Shown in pieces: positions 1 through 7,189 of a DNA stretch of 16,813 bases. Both the position numbers and the translations under genes were made by a program. This DNA is from Proteobacteria bacterium ST_bin16. Its GTDB lineage: Bacteria > Pseudomonadota > Gammaproteobacteria > Burkholderiales > Nitrosomonadaceae. Each line of letters opens with the position of its first letter. The first letter of the stretch is position 1. A model generated the notes under the pieces. It did no database searches. It was not told the origin of the DNA and saw only the letters and a program-made list of their open reading frames with translations. Where the stretch lies: positions 1 to 16,813 of the forward strand of contig MSXT01000038.1 of NCBI GenBank assembly GCA_002083595.1, read 5' to 3'.

Positions 1-45
1 TTCGTAATCAGTAGGTCGGAGGTTCGACTCCTCTCAACAGCACCA
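1..45 (+). tRNA. tRNA-Thr (anticodon CGU), 3' part only
   Basis: The window opens inside a tRNA. Positions 1-7 fit a 7-nt anticodon loop with anticodon CGT at 3-5 (reads the Thr codon ACG). They are followed by the 3' anticodon stem, a 5-nt variable loop, a T arm with the GGTTCGA core pairing 19-23 with 31-35, the 3' acceptor strand at 35-41, discriminator A42 and an encoded CCA at 43-45. The same loop occurs in E. coli tRNA-Thr(CGU). The 5' half lies outside the window. Decayed accessory genes follow directly, so this 3' end may once have served as an integration site, but I see no second copy of it here. Confidence 0.85.
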
Positions 46-157
46 ATAAAAACATAGCGTTAAGACACTCTTAGAATCTAAAAAATTATATACCGTAGCG
101 ATATCGTAGCGCAGCTCTGTGAGTCAGTATCGATCTATACATGATTCGACTGGCTTT

Positions 158-415
158 TTAGTCAACTATACCATCCGGGATTACTTCAACCTGCGGAATT
201 AATGTCTTCTGGCAAATGTTGTATTGAATAACTACTCGTTGCGCGTCTGCGCCAAGTTGCCAAAGATGCTGCTCAACCTGCTCGGAAAGTCTGACTCTAC
301 CGATTCTGCCACCACTGTCGCCAACACCTTCGTTTTCTTCGCTGATTTTTCCGGCGGCACTTTCTGCGGTGCGGCCCGTCTCAAAAATATCATCATGGAT
401 ATTTGTAGCGATGCG
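158..415 (-). pseudogene. Unidentified coding-like fragment, 85 codons without a start
   Basis: On the minus strand an open frame runs from just after a TAG (417-415 region) to a TAA at 158-160. Read conceptually it is acidic and hydrophilic, with typical bacterial codon choice, and its C-terminal third is rich in Gln and Val (contains LSEQVEQHLWQLGADAQR). There is no ATG, GTG or TTG in frame, so it can only be a leftover 3' piece of a longer gene or a chance frame. I do not recognise the family. It lies between the tRNA and other decayed genes on the same strand, which favours a remnant. The opposite strand holds a 67-codon ATG frame (224-427) that looks like its shadow. Confidence 0.3.
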
Positions 416-512
416 CTAGACAAATAGCGCACATAAAATAATTAGCCATCCCAAAGTGTATATTTGATTAGTATTGCGTACCCGGTGATTTGTTTTCCCT
501 GATGTTATCGAT

Positions 513-975
513 CTATATCATACTGTTGTGAAATCTCAGTTTCGCAATTTTTACTTCAAAGTCGGTATTGTTGCAGATCGAGTATTGACCAATGAATATG
601 CGCTGCAATTCGTCAAAGTCAAATCCCCCACAATGAATATTGCGGCAAGCGTTGCAACCACCATATTTCATCGGTCAGGCAGGCATAAATGCCGGTGGTT
701 GTAATGCTTAGGTCTTCAAAAAGTGATAGATCGACCTCATACTTCTGCGTCCGATGAAGCATTCTTGAGGCAGCGAATTCCATATTCCGGTAAATGCGGC
801 TGATTTGCTGTATTTCCTTGACGATATTTTTGCCAAGTCTTTCAGGTCGCCATCATTGGCATTGAGCAATATGCTGTTTCTGGTGATTGGCCCGTATGCT
901 TTCAGCAAAGCAAGTGATTCGGGAGGAATTACGAACTTCTTGAGTATATTAAGACGAACAGTGCGAATCTGAGAT
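513..975 (-). pseudogene. Unidentified gene decayed across three reading frames
   Basis: Three consecutive minus-strand stretches read like protein but in different frames. Frame A covers about 975-830 (contains LALLKAYGPITRNSILLNAN). Frame B runs from about 835 to a TGA at 619-621 (contains IVKEIQQISRIYRNMEFAAS). Frame C runs from ATG 669-671 to a TAG at 513-515, a possible 52-aa product starting MKYGGCNACRNIHCGG, with three cysteines near its start. The A-to-B change falls at a run of five A on the coding strand near 826-833, a usual place for a slippage indel. The simplest reading is one former gene with two indels; alternatively frame C is a separate tiny gene. No usable ribosome binding site precedes the frame C ATG. 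I recognise no family. Confidence 0.4.
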
Positions 976-1246
976 CTTATTTATAATTATGATTTCCTTC
1001 AGTACATCGAGGTGGCGTTCAAGAACAGCAATCAATGTTCTTGCTGCACCGTTGGGATTACGGCGGCGTTGCTCCCAATCGCGCAAGGTGTGAACTGACA
1101 CGCCAAACAATCTGGCAAATTCTACTTCGGAAAGCTCTGATTTTTTCGTGCCGATATCGGACAAATTCCGGCAATTCAACACTTAACCGGCTACTTTCCC
1201 AGGCTTCCAATTCCTTATCGGTTAGCGGTTGCTTCCTTAATGCCAT
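949..1246 (-). pseudogene. Frameshifted helix-turn-helix antitoxin-type regulator (HigA/NadS-like)
   Basis: The minus-strand start at 1246 has AAAGG six bases upstream and gives MALRKQPLTDKELEAWESSR, an N-terminus I associate with small XRE-type antitoxins or regulators next to RelE/HigB toxins. This frame soon runs into unrelated residues. The following frame (stop at 949) carries the rest of such a protein: an HTH around FARLFGVSVHTLRDWEQRRR, then GAARTLIAVLERH. Removing one base from the six-A run (T run at 1141-1146 on plus) joins the two frames into one protein of about 100 aa, the expected size. It is therefore most likely a pseudogene from one inserted A. Slippage at the A run yielding some product is possible but unproven. 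No toxin partner of its own is adjacent. Confidence 0.7.
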
Positions 1247-1280
1247 GTATTGCCTTTACAATCGATTATGTCTGTAAATT

Positions 1281-1613
1281 TTATGCAGTCTCAGAGATGG
1301 CTGCGTGCACTCGCACAAGCATTTTGCTGGTTATATTGTTGCGGCGCTCAATTTGGCTGACATAGGCTTGACTGACGCCAAGACGCTGGGCCAACTGCTC
1401 CTGTGTAATGCCTGCCTTGGTACGTGCTAAGGCGACGGGATTATCGACGTAATCCTCAAGCACGAACGGTTCATAGGTTTGTTCGTCATTCTGATTTGCT
1501 TCGAAAGCCACCAATTCTTTTTCGATCTAATCTTTCAGAACGCGATAAACCGCAATTGGTAACAGGACATATTCATCTTTGCCTTGGATGGATTTGATTT
1601 TTTGCAGTGTCAT
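1281..1613 (-). pseudogene. XRE-family antitoxin interrupted by an in-frame TAG
   Basis: The frame starts at ATG 1611-1613, whose ATGA overlaps the stop of the upstream toxin remnant, the classic coupling of a toxin-antitoxin pair. Conceptual residues 1-28 (MTLQKIKSIQGKDEYVLLPI...) match the usual N-terminus of this family. Codon 29 is TAG (1527-1529), most simply a former CAG. The frame then stays open to 1281 and contains a clear HTH around ITQEQLAQRLGVSQAYVSQI, preceded by an acidic stretch ending VDNPVALARTKAG. Full conceptual length is 110 residues. Restart at TTG 1512-1514 or a GTG just after could yield a 76-77 aa HTH protein, so residual DNA-binding function cannot be excluded. Its role in an intact pair would be to neutralise the RelE-type toxin and repress the operon. 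Confidence 0.75.
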
Positions 1614-1797
1614 TTGTCAGCATCTCTACGCGGTTTGATTTTCTCAATCGTAATAATTCTAACGACATCATACCGTTCAAAAATAATGCGCCAGTTACCA
1701 ACTCTTCTGAAACATTATATTCAAGTACTTTGATAGACCTGAAAGTCTCCAGCGATGATTGATCATCTAGGAATAAAAATATCGAATGAGACAACAT
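1610..1797 (-). pseudogene. RelE/ParE-superfamily toxin remnant
   Basis: The C-terminal end is recognisable in the minus frame ending with TGA 1610-1612: RVGNWRIIFERYDVVRIITI followed by EKIKPRRDADK, the conserved last strand region of RelE-type mRNA-interferase toxins. Just upstream this frame is blocked by TAA and TGA. The plausible continuation (SLETFRSIKVLE) lies in another frame that begins at 1797, so at least one indel separates the two. The N-terminal half of a normal 85-95 aa toxin is missing or unrecognisable. The stop overlaps the start of the antitoxin, showing that the two were one operon. With the toxin broken, the nonsense mutation in the antitoxin carries no lethal cost, which fits the order of decay. 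Confidence 0.65.
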
Positions 1798-1941
1798 TAT
1801 TCTAATAATGCTTTATTTTATAAACAAAAACCGTAATATGTGAATTTTTCATCAATATTCTGTGAACTTTTTGTGAATTATCGAGTCTTACTGTTCGTAA
1901 ACTTGTGATAACTTCAAAAAACTTTCATTTAGGAGATAAAG

Positions 1942-2184
1942 ATGAAAACAAGTCAAAGCCTTTTTAGTACAGCTGTAAAAGTTACTTTCGTTTTATTTGG
2001 TGTTTTACCATTAGTTGGGCTTGCTGCATTTGGCGATTTGCGTTCATTCTCACTCACGCAATCTGAAATAAGCTGGTTAGAGATTGATCTCATGTTGGGG
2101 GCAGTATTCTTTGTAAGCTATCTTTTAATTGGAAGTGTATCGAAAAGCAAAACTCGCCTTCCAATGAAGAAAATATATGCCTAA
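1942..2184 (+). CDS. Small hypothetical membrane protein, 80 aa
   Basis: An ATG at 1942 follows a good ribosome binding site (AGGAG at 1931-1935). The product has two hydrophobic segments, about residues 11-30 (VTFVLFGVLPLVGLAAF) and 46-65 (IDLMLGAVFFVSYLLIG). They are separated by a polar stretch, and the tail is basic (residues 67-78). This predicts a two-pass inner-membrane protein or a signal peptide plus one anchor. I do not recognise the family. It is the only intact gene near the decayed block, stands alone on the plus strand and is closed by an intrinsic terminator at 2213, so it is probably a monocistronic transcript. The AT-rich upstream region repeats TGTGAA three times within 40 bases (about 1838-1878), but I cannot assign a promoter with certainty. 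Confidence 0.75.
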   Translation: MKTSQSLFSTAVKVTFVLFGVLPLVGLAAFGDLRSFSLTQSEISWLEIDLMLGAVFFVSYLLIGSVSKSKTRLPMKKIYA

Positions 2185-2212
2185 ACTGTAAGCTCTTTAC
2201 CTGCCTGCCTAT

Positions 2213-2246
2213 AAGGTCAATGTTTTTTAGACATTGACCTTTTTTA
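2213..2246 (+). terminator. Intrinsic terminator of the 80-aa membrane protein gene
   Basis: An 11-bp perfect stem pairs 2213-2223 (AAGGTCAATGT) with 2231-2241 (ACATTGACCTT). It has a 7-nt loop and continues into a T-rich tail. It lies 29 bases after the stop codon of the plus-strand gene, the right distance for a rho-independent terminator. Confidence 0.88.
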
Positions 2247-2347
2247 TTTAAAAAGTCAGCAGAAATCAAAAATGTCGAATTAAGGAATCATCTCTGGCAG
2301 AGCCAAGGAAAGAAGAATAGCCTTGGTGTGCCATCGAACCCAGTCGC

Positions 2348-2550
2348 TCAGACTCCTTCCAGCGGCAACATTTTCAAAACCAAACAACTGCCATCATTCT
2401 GTGGATTCACATAGTTTCATTCTTACCGGCGATGCAGATTAACTTGCTGTGTGCAGTAGCAACATCGCGCATCTGGTTTCCGGCAATTTTACTGTCAATT
2501 TCAGCTTGCCCTAACGATGAGCAAACGATCGCAACCGGATAAATCAGCAC
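2348..2550 (-). pseudogene. Possible small frameshifted gene, function unknown
   Basis: On the minus strand a frame opens at GTG 2548-2550, preceded at 9 bases by GGAG (in AAAGGAG). It runs 47 codons to a TGA at 2407-2409: a hydrophobic start resembling a signal peptide (LIYPVAIVCSSLGQA), then EIDSKIAGNQMRDVATAHSK. A frame shifted by one base continues as VNPQNDGSCLVLKMLPLEGV and stops at 2348. Joined by a single-base correction near 2410 this would be a secreted protein of about 66 residues. It may be a decayed gene, a genuinely short 47-aa gene, or chance; I know no family for it. The rest of 2247-2694 holds only the permease promoter. Confidence 0.35.
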
Positions 2551-2594
2551 TCAGCAAAACTCCTTTACACATTAAGCCGGGACAGCTTCCAGTG

Positions 2595-2624
2595 TTGGCA
2601 ATCGGATTGAAAAGATTTTATGAT
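2595..2624 (+). promoter_or_regulatory. Probable sigma-70 promoter of the APC permease gene
   Basis: TTGGCA at 2595-2600 and TATGAT at 2619-2624, separated by 18 bases, match the -35 and -10 consensus at 4/6 and 5/6. The predicted transcript start is roughly 60 bases before the permease ATG at 2695. Confidence 0.5.
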
Positions 2625-2694
2625 ATTATTCGAGCCCGATTGAGGGTTAATCCCATTGAATCGTAACTAATTGTTTAAATTAAAGGTAGCATGT

Positions 2695-4254
2695 ATGATT
2701 TTCTGGCGCGTAAAATCACTTGATGCCATCCTGGCAACTGCAGAAAAGAAAAGTCTCCACCGCACCTTGGGCGCATGGCAGTTAACGCTATTGGGTATAG
2801 GCGCGATTATCGGTACCGGCATTTTCGTTTTAACGGCTGAGGCTGCACAGAAAGCCGGGCCGGGCATGATGCTTTCCTTTGTCATTGCCAGTTTCGTGTG
2901 CACCGTCGCCGCGCTGTGCTATTCCGAGCTGTCTTCCATGGTTCCGGTCTCCGGATCCGCCTATACTTATTCATATGCAGTGCTGGGCGAATTGGTCGCG
3001 TGGCTGGTCGGGTGGGCGCTCATGCTGGAATATTCCGTCGCCGCCAGCGCGGTTGCTGTCGGCTGGTCAGGCTATTTCGTCGGTCTTATGCAAAACTCGC
3101 TCGGGATAGAGATACCCTTCGCACTGGCGAATGGACCTTTTGCTGGCGGAGTTATTAACTTACCGGCGGTTTTCATCTGCATACTGGTAATCGCACTCCT
3201 GGTTATTGGCACACGCGAAAGCGCCACATTTAACGCCACATTGGTCGCTATCAAGATTGCCGCATTAACGCTTTTCATTGCTTTAACACTGCCGGTTGCC
3301 AATCTGGAAAATTTCCAGCCTTTCTTACCATTAGGAGAAGCTGGGGTAGTGGCTGCGGCATCGTCCATATTCTTTGCTTATGTCGGATTTGATGCGGTTT
3401 CCACCGCCGCGGAGGAAACCAAGGATCCGCAACGCAATGTGCCCATCGGGTTGATCAGTTCGTTGGCAATCTGCACTGTCTTTTATTTGCTCATTTCAGC
3501 CGGCGCCATCGGCGCCATCGGTGCACAGCCGCTGCTGGATGAAACCGGTAAGAATTTGGTGCCCGGCTCCTTGCAATTGGCCGAGCAATGCAAATCGCTA
3601 GCCGCTATCGGCCAGCAACCGCTGGTTTGCTCGCGTGAAGCATTAGCGTTGGTGTTACGTGAGATTGGTTGGGAAAAAATCGGCAATCTGCTGGGGCTTA
3701 CCGCTTTCCTGGCGCTGCCTTCGGTGGTTCTGATGATGTTGTTCGGTCAAACGCGCATCTTTTTCGTCATGTCGCGTGACGGTCTGCTGCCGGAAGTTTT
3801 AAGCCGCATTCATCCACGTTTCAAAACGCCGCATATTGTCACTTACGTAACTGGACTGGGTGTCATGACTGCCGCCGCTTTCTTGCCGGTTGGGAAACTG
3901 GCGGATATTTCCAATTCCGGAACGCTATTCGCTTTCATGGTCGTAGCGTTTACCGTGATGATACTGCGCATCAAAGACAAGAGCCGCGCGCGTCCCTTCC
4001 GGACACCGATAGTTTGGCTGATTGGCCCGCTCGCGGTACTGGGTTGCATCACGCTTTTTTTCTTTTTGCCGGCCGACGCAAAATTGGTGTTCCCGATCTG
4101 GTCAGGAATTGGATTGATTTTTTATTTTCTCTATGGCTACCGGAAAAGCCACGTTGGCCGGGGCGTTAATACACTCGCAGGTGGTGAAGATGTCATCAGC
4201 CAAGTCCGGCCTCTGTCCGATTGTGATCCAGACAGCACGAACAAAAAAAGTTGA
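2695..4254 (+). CDS. APC-superfamily amino-acid permease (CAT/YfnA-like)
   Basis: The product is a 519-aa, multi-pass inner-membrane transporter. The N-terminal signature is visible at residues 25-45 (LGAWQLTLLGIGAIIGTGIF), as in the cationic amino-acid transporter branch of the APC superfamily. The substrate-helix motif FFAYVGFDAVSTAAEE (about residues 219-235) and many hydrophobic helices are consistent with 12 or more membrane spans. A long extracytoplasmic loop between these helices has two cysteines. An upstream TTG at 2671 extends the frame, but ATG 2695 is the better start: it has AAAGG 8 bases before it and begins right before the conserved region. The likely role is proton- or gradient-driven amino-acid uptake; the substrate cannot be read from sequence. 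The gene is monocistronic and convergent with hpnN, leaving 20 bases between stops. Confidence 0.9.
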   Translation: MIFWRVKSLDAILATAEKKSLHRTLGAWQLTLLGIGAIIGTGIFVLTAEAAQKAGPGMMLSFVIASFVCTVAALCYSELSSMVPVSGSAYTYSYAVLGELVAWLVGWALMLEYSVAASAVAVGWSGYFVGLMQNSLGIEIPFALANGPFAGGVINLPAVFICILVIALLVIGTRESATFNATLVAIKIAALTLFIALTLPVANLENFQPFLPLGEAGVVAAASSIFFAYVGFDAVSTAAEETKDPQRNVPIGLISSLAICTVFYLLISAGAIGAIGAQPLLDETGKNLVPGSLQLAEQCKSLAAIGQQPLVCSREALALVLREIGWEKIGNLLGLTAFLALPSVVLMMLFGQTRIFFVMSRDGLLPEVLSRIHPRFKTPHIVTYVTGLGVMTAAAFLPVGKLADISNSGTLFAFMVVAFTVMILRIKDKSRARPFRTPIVWLIGPLAVLGCITLFFFLPADAKLVFPIWSGIGLIFYFLYGYRKSHVGRGVNTLAGGEDVISQVRPLSDCDPDSTNKKS

Positions 4255-4274
4255 GCACTTAGTAGTTTTGCGTG

Positions 4275-6944
4275 TTATGCATTCACTTTAACTCCGGCAA
4301 CCGGAGCGCGAAGCAAAGCCGGTAGAATAATGAGTGTGCAGATCAGGGTAAAAGCCAGCCCCACTGTCAGCAGTATCCCCATACTTGCCGTACCCAAATG
4401 CGATGAGAAGATTAAACTGGCGAAGTCCACCAACGCTGTCAGTGCACTGTAAAAAATGGCCCGCGCGGTGCTAGTATGAATCAGAACTTCACTCACCAGT
4501 TCATTATTGATGCTCCGATACACCATGTGCAGACTGCTATCGATGCCGAGTCCGAGCAAGAGCGGCAAAGCGATGATGTTGGCGAAATTAAACGGAACAT
4601 CCAGCAGGATGGTGAATGCAGCAGTGAATAAACTCGACAGCAGCAGGGGCAATAGCACCAGTAAGGTATATTTAATACTGCGCAGCAACACCAGTAAAAT
4701 GACCACCACACCGATGAGCGCCAAAGAGAAAGCCTGAACAAATGCCTGCACCACGGCTTCGCCTGCTTCCAGACTGACCACCGGCACGCCAATGGCATGC
4801 GGCGCCACCTGCTGTACGGAACGCACAAAGCGCCGCAAGGCATCGTTATCGTTAAGATCTTCAACCGGATAAACCGCTAACCGGTACCCGCCTGCATCGC
4901 TATGCCAACGGTCTTTAAACTCGACGGGCAAATCCCCCTCATCGAAAATAGCCGCTTCAGTCGCAGTGCGCAAACTTTGCAAAGCCAGCGGCAACATCGC
5001 CAGCAGATCGTCTTCAATGGCATATAACAGTTTACTTTTTTCATCGTTGCTGACTTTGTCCAATTGCGTGAACAAATAGGCCAGCGTGGACTTTAAAGCG
5101 CTTACAGTGGCTGCCGATGGATGCTCCGGATGGTTGACAGCAAAACGCTCCAATGCCGCAATCAATTCCCGTAAGGCCTTATATTGCTCAGCCAGAATCG
5201 CATCGCTAGTGATCCGGATTTGTGGTGGCGGTGTTGCGGCAATGGGCCCGACTGTCAGTGCCATTTCCTCGATGAGCGAGAGTTTCTCTTCCTGCTGCGC
5301 CGGTACAAAATCCAATACTGTGACAACTTTATTAACTTCGGGAAGATCAGCCAGCCGTTTGGCCAAAGTTTCCGTTTCCTGCGGATTGTTCGCCAGCACT
5401 GCAATATGCCAAGGCGAAAGATCAGGCTCGGCCAGCAATTCACGGAAAGTCTGTACTGCCCCCCCCTTCGGGTCTTGCATATTGAGCAAATTGTAGTCGA
5501 ATCGCACTTGCGGCAAGATTGCCAGCGCTCCCACCGTAGCCACCAGCGTAACCGCGTACGTTGCTTTGTGCCACTTCAACGAAAGCTCGAGCACTTTGCC
5601 AACCGAACTTTTTGCAGCCGGTTTTGCCACCGTTTTTTTCGGTAGATAGCGCAACAATGCGGGACCGATGATGAGCGTGACCAGCAAACTGATGATCATG
5701 CCGGTTCCGGAAATGATGCCGAGCTCGGCCACTCCGCTATAATCGGTCGGCATAAAGGCATAGAAACCGATCGCATTGGTAACGGTACACGCCGTCAGAG
5801 CCGCCCCAGCATCGCCGCCAGAGATATGGATGGCTTCAGCCGGGGAATGATTATTTTCCAGAACTTCGCGATAGCGCAGCAGAAAGTGGATTGCAAAATC
5901 CGCCCCCAAGCCGATATACAGTACGGCAAAGGCAATGGAAATCAGATTCAGATGGCCGACAACCGCAGTGGCAAATGTCGCCGTCAAAATCAATCCCATC
6001 AACAGGCACACCAGCACATTGAGGATCAACCCTCCGTTACGCATGGCGAAGAAAAGCACGACACCGACCAGTACAAACGTGATAATTCCGGCATATTCCA
6101 TACCGCGCAGCGAGCTGTTGAGCTCTTCCTCGGCCAGAGCCACCTCGCCGGTAATGCGTAAGCGGATTGGACTGCCCTCTGTGATTCCGACACTTTCCGC
6201 TGCGGCATGCAACGCGGCAATGGATTGCTCGGCTGGAAACAGCTGTGAAAAATCAAGCCGCGGCTTGATGATGATGAGTTCCTGGTAAGTGTTTTTTTGC
6301 GCTTCGCCGCTGAACATGGTCTGCCATGACAATGCTCTGGGAGAACCATTCAATCGCGCTTCCAGGGTTGCGTTGACGCCCTTCAATACCGGACGCAATT
6401 CGATGCTCCGCCCCTTGTTCAACTCATCCACTGCGCTGGTCAGCACATCGGCAAAAGCAGCCAGCGAGGGATCTCGGCTGATACGGGTGATCAAGGGTTG
6501 CGCCGCGGCCAAGCTATCGGTAATCCGCTCAAGCTCCGGAATACTTTGATAAAGCAACCCGTTACGTGCGGTAAAGTCGTCCACTCGCGGTGAATAGACA
6601 TCGTAAAAATTGTTGGAATCTTGCTTTAACCGTGCGGCCAGATTCTCGGTCGCCACACGTACCTGTTCCGGCGTGGGCGCATCCAAAACAATGAGAAGCG
6701 TATCGATATCTTGCGGGAATGATTCATTGTAGCGTTTCAGATTGACACGAAACGGCAAGTCTTCGGACAGCATCTCGGCGGTATCGGTATTCATACCCAA
6801 ATTGCGCGAGACGTAAATGCCACTGACGATTGCGATCAGTAGCGCCGCTAGCAGGACCCACAACGCATACTGATAAGAAAGTGTGGTCCAACGCGCAAAA
6901 ATGGCATGAACACGGCTATGTGAAGTTTCCACTGGTGTTGTCAT
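4275..6944 (-). CDS. hpnN: Hopanoid biosynthesis-associated RND transporter HpnN
   Basis: The product is 889 aa with the layout of MMPL/HpnN RND proteins. A first helix at about 27-46 is followed by a large periplasmic domain (48-280), a block of five helices (about 283-432), a second single helix (462-480), a second periplasmic domain and a final five-helix block. Both helix blocks carry the conserved acidic motif for proton coupling: GLGADFAIH (345-353, Asp349) and GLGIDSSLH (798-806, Asp802). The periplasmic stretch LERITDSLAAAQPLITRISR is typical of HpnN. In Burkholderia and Rhodopseudomonas HpnN moves hopanoids to the outer membrane. No other hpn gene is nearby. No Shine-Dalgarno precedes ATG 6944, and a short upstream frame overlaps it as ATGA. 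A run of eight G sits in codons 493-496. Confidence 0.92.
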   Translation of the reverse strand: MTTPVETSHSRVHAIFARWTTLSYQYALWVLLAALLIAIVSGIYVSRNLGMNTDTAEMLSEDLPFRVNLKRYNESFPQDIDTLLIVLDAPTPEQVRVATENLAARLKQDSNNFYDVYSPRVDDFTARNGLLYQSIPELERITDSLAAAQPLITRISRDPSLAAFADVLTSAVDELNKGRSIELRPVLKGVNATLEARLNGSPRALSWQTMFSGEAQKNTYQELIIIKPRLDFSQLFPAEQSIAALHAAAESVGITEGSPIRLRITGEVALAEEELNSSLRGMEYAGIITFVLVGVVLFFAMRNGGLILNVLVCLLMGLILTATFATAVVGHLNLISIAFAVLYIGLGADFAIHFLLRYREVLENNHSPAEAIHISGGDAGAALTACTVTNAIGFYAFMPTDYSGVAELGIISGTGMIISLLVTLIIGPALLRYLPKKTVAKPAAKSSVGKVLELSLKWHKATYAVTLVATVGALAILPQVRFDYNLLNMQDPKGGAVQTFRELLAEPDLSPWHIAVLANNPQETETLAKRLADLPEVNKVVTVLDFVPAQQEEKLSLIEEMALTVGPIAATPPPQIRITSDAILAEQYKALRELIAALERFAVNHPEHPSAATVSALKSTLAYLFTQLDKVSNDEKSKLLYAIEDDLLAMLPLALQSLRTATEAAIFDEGDLPVEFKDRWHSDAGGYRLAVYPVEDLNDNDALRRFVRSVQQVAPHAIGVPVVSLEAGEAVVQAFVQAFSLALIGVVVILLVLLRSIKYTLLVLLPLLLSSLFTAAFTILLDVPFNFANIIALPLLLGLGIDSSLHMVYRSINNELVSEVLIHTSTARAIFYSALTALVDFASLIFSSHLGTASMGILLTVGLAFTLICTLIILPALLRAPVAGVKVNA

Positions 6945-7069
6945 TGTTCTGAAGAGGAATTGAAACGATCGGTGATGAATATTGCCTGCGCGAAATTCGG
7001 GATGCTGGCGGTCACGGTATTAAGATGCACCGGCTGTTTTTTCGCGCATAATATGGGGTCAAATCGCAC
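6941..7069 (-). CDS. Possible short ORF coupled to hpnN (42 aa)
   Basis: In the 268-base gap upstream of hpnN a minus-strand frame from GTG 7067-7069 encodes 42 residues (VRFDPILCAKKQPVHLN...) and stops at TGA 6941-6943, overlapping the hpnN ATG as ATGA. Its codons resemble those of the neighbouring genes, and hpnN lacks a recognisable ribosome binding site, so translational coupling is conceivable. The frame stays open upstream to about 7120 without an ATG, so a remnant 3' end is equally possible. A 6-bp hairpin (7068-7073 with 7080-7085) would cover the GTG. I recognise no family. The rest of the gap to 7212 shows no further gene. Confidence 0.22.
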   Translation of the reverse strand: MRFDPILCAKKQPVHLNTVTASIPNFAQAIFITDRFNSSSEQ

Positions 7070-7189
7070 TGAATGATCTTTCAGTTGAGTTAAATATGCT
7101 GATTTTACATTAAAAACTTGGTCTTACGGCAATTAGTCACAGCACGGATTTAACCTTCTGATAATTATCACTCTTCAGTCCGACGAAAC

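Noticed and set aside
224..427. Plus-strand ATG frame of 67 codons near the tRNA.
   Set aside because: No ribosome binding site and low-complexity Ser/Thr/Ala content; the opposite strand in this stretch looks more coding-like.
128..517. A 12-base repeat (TATCGATCTATA) at 128-139 and 506-517, which could suggest a duplicated target site.
   Set aside because: Repeats of this length are expected by chance among AT-rich words in 16.8 kb, and a near copy also occurs near 13662.
2671..2694. TTG start that would lengthen the APC permease by eight residues.
   Set aside because: ATG 2695 has AAAGG at proper spacing and fits the family N-terminus.
3503..3525. Short tandem repeat of about 9 bases in the permease gene (GCCATCGGC twice).
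   Set aside because: It simply encodes the Gly-Ala-Ile repeat of a membrane helix and is too short to matter.
4292..4306. GC-rich hairpin CTCCGG-CAA-CCGGAG at the hpnN 3' end as a terminator between convergent genes.
   Set aside because: No T run follows on either strand; it lies within the last codons of hpnN and is probably incidental.
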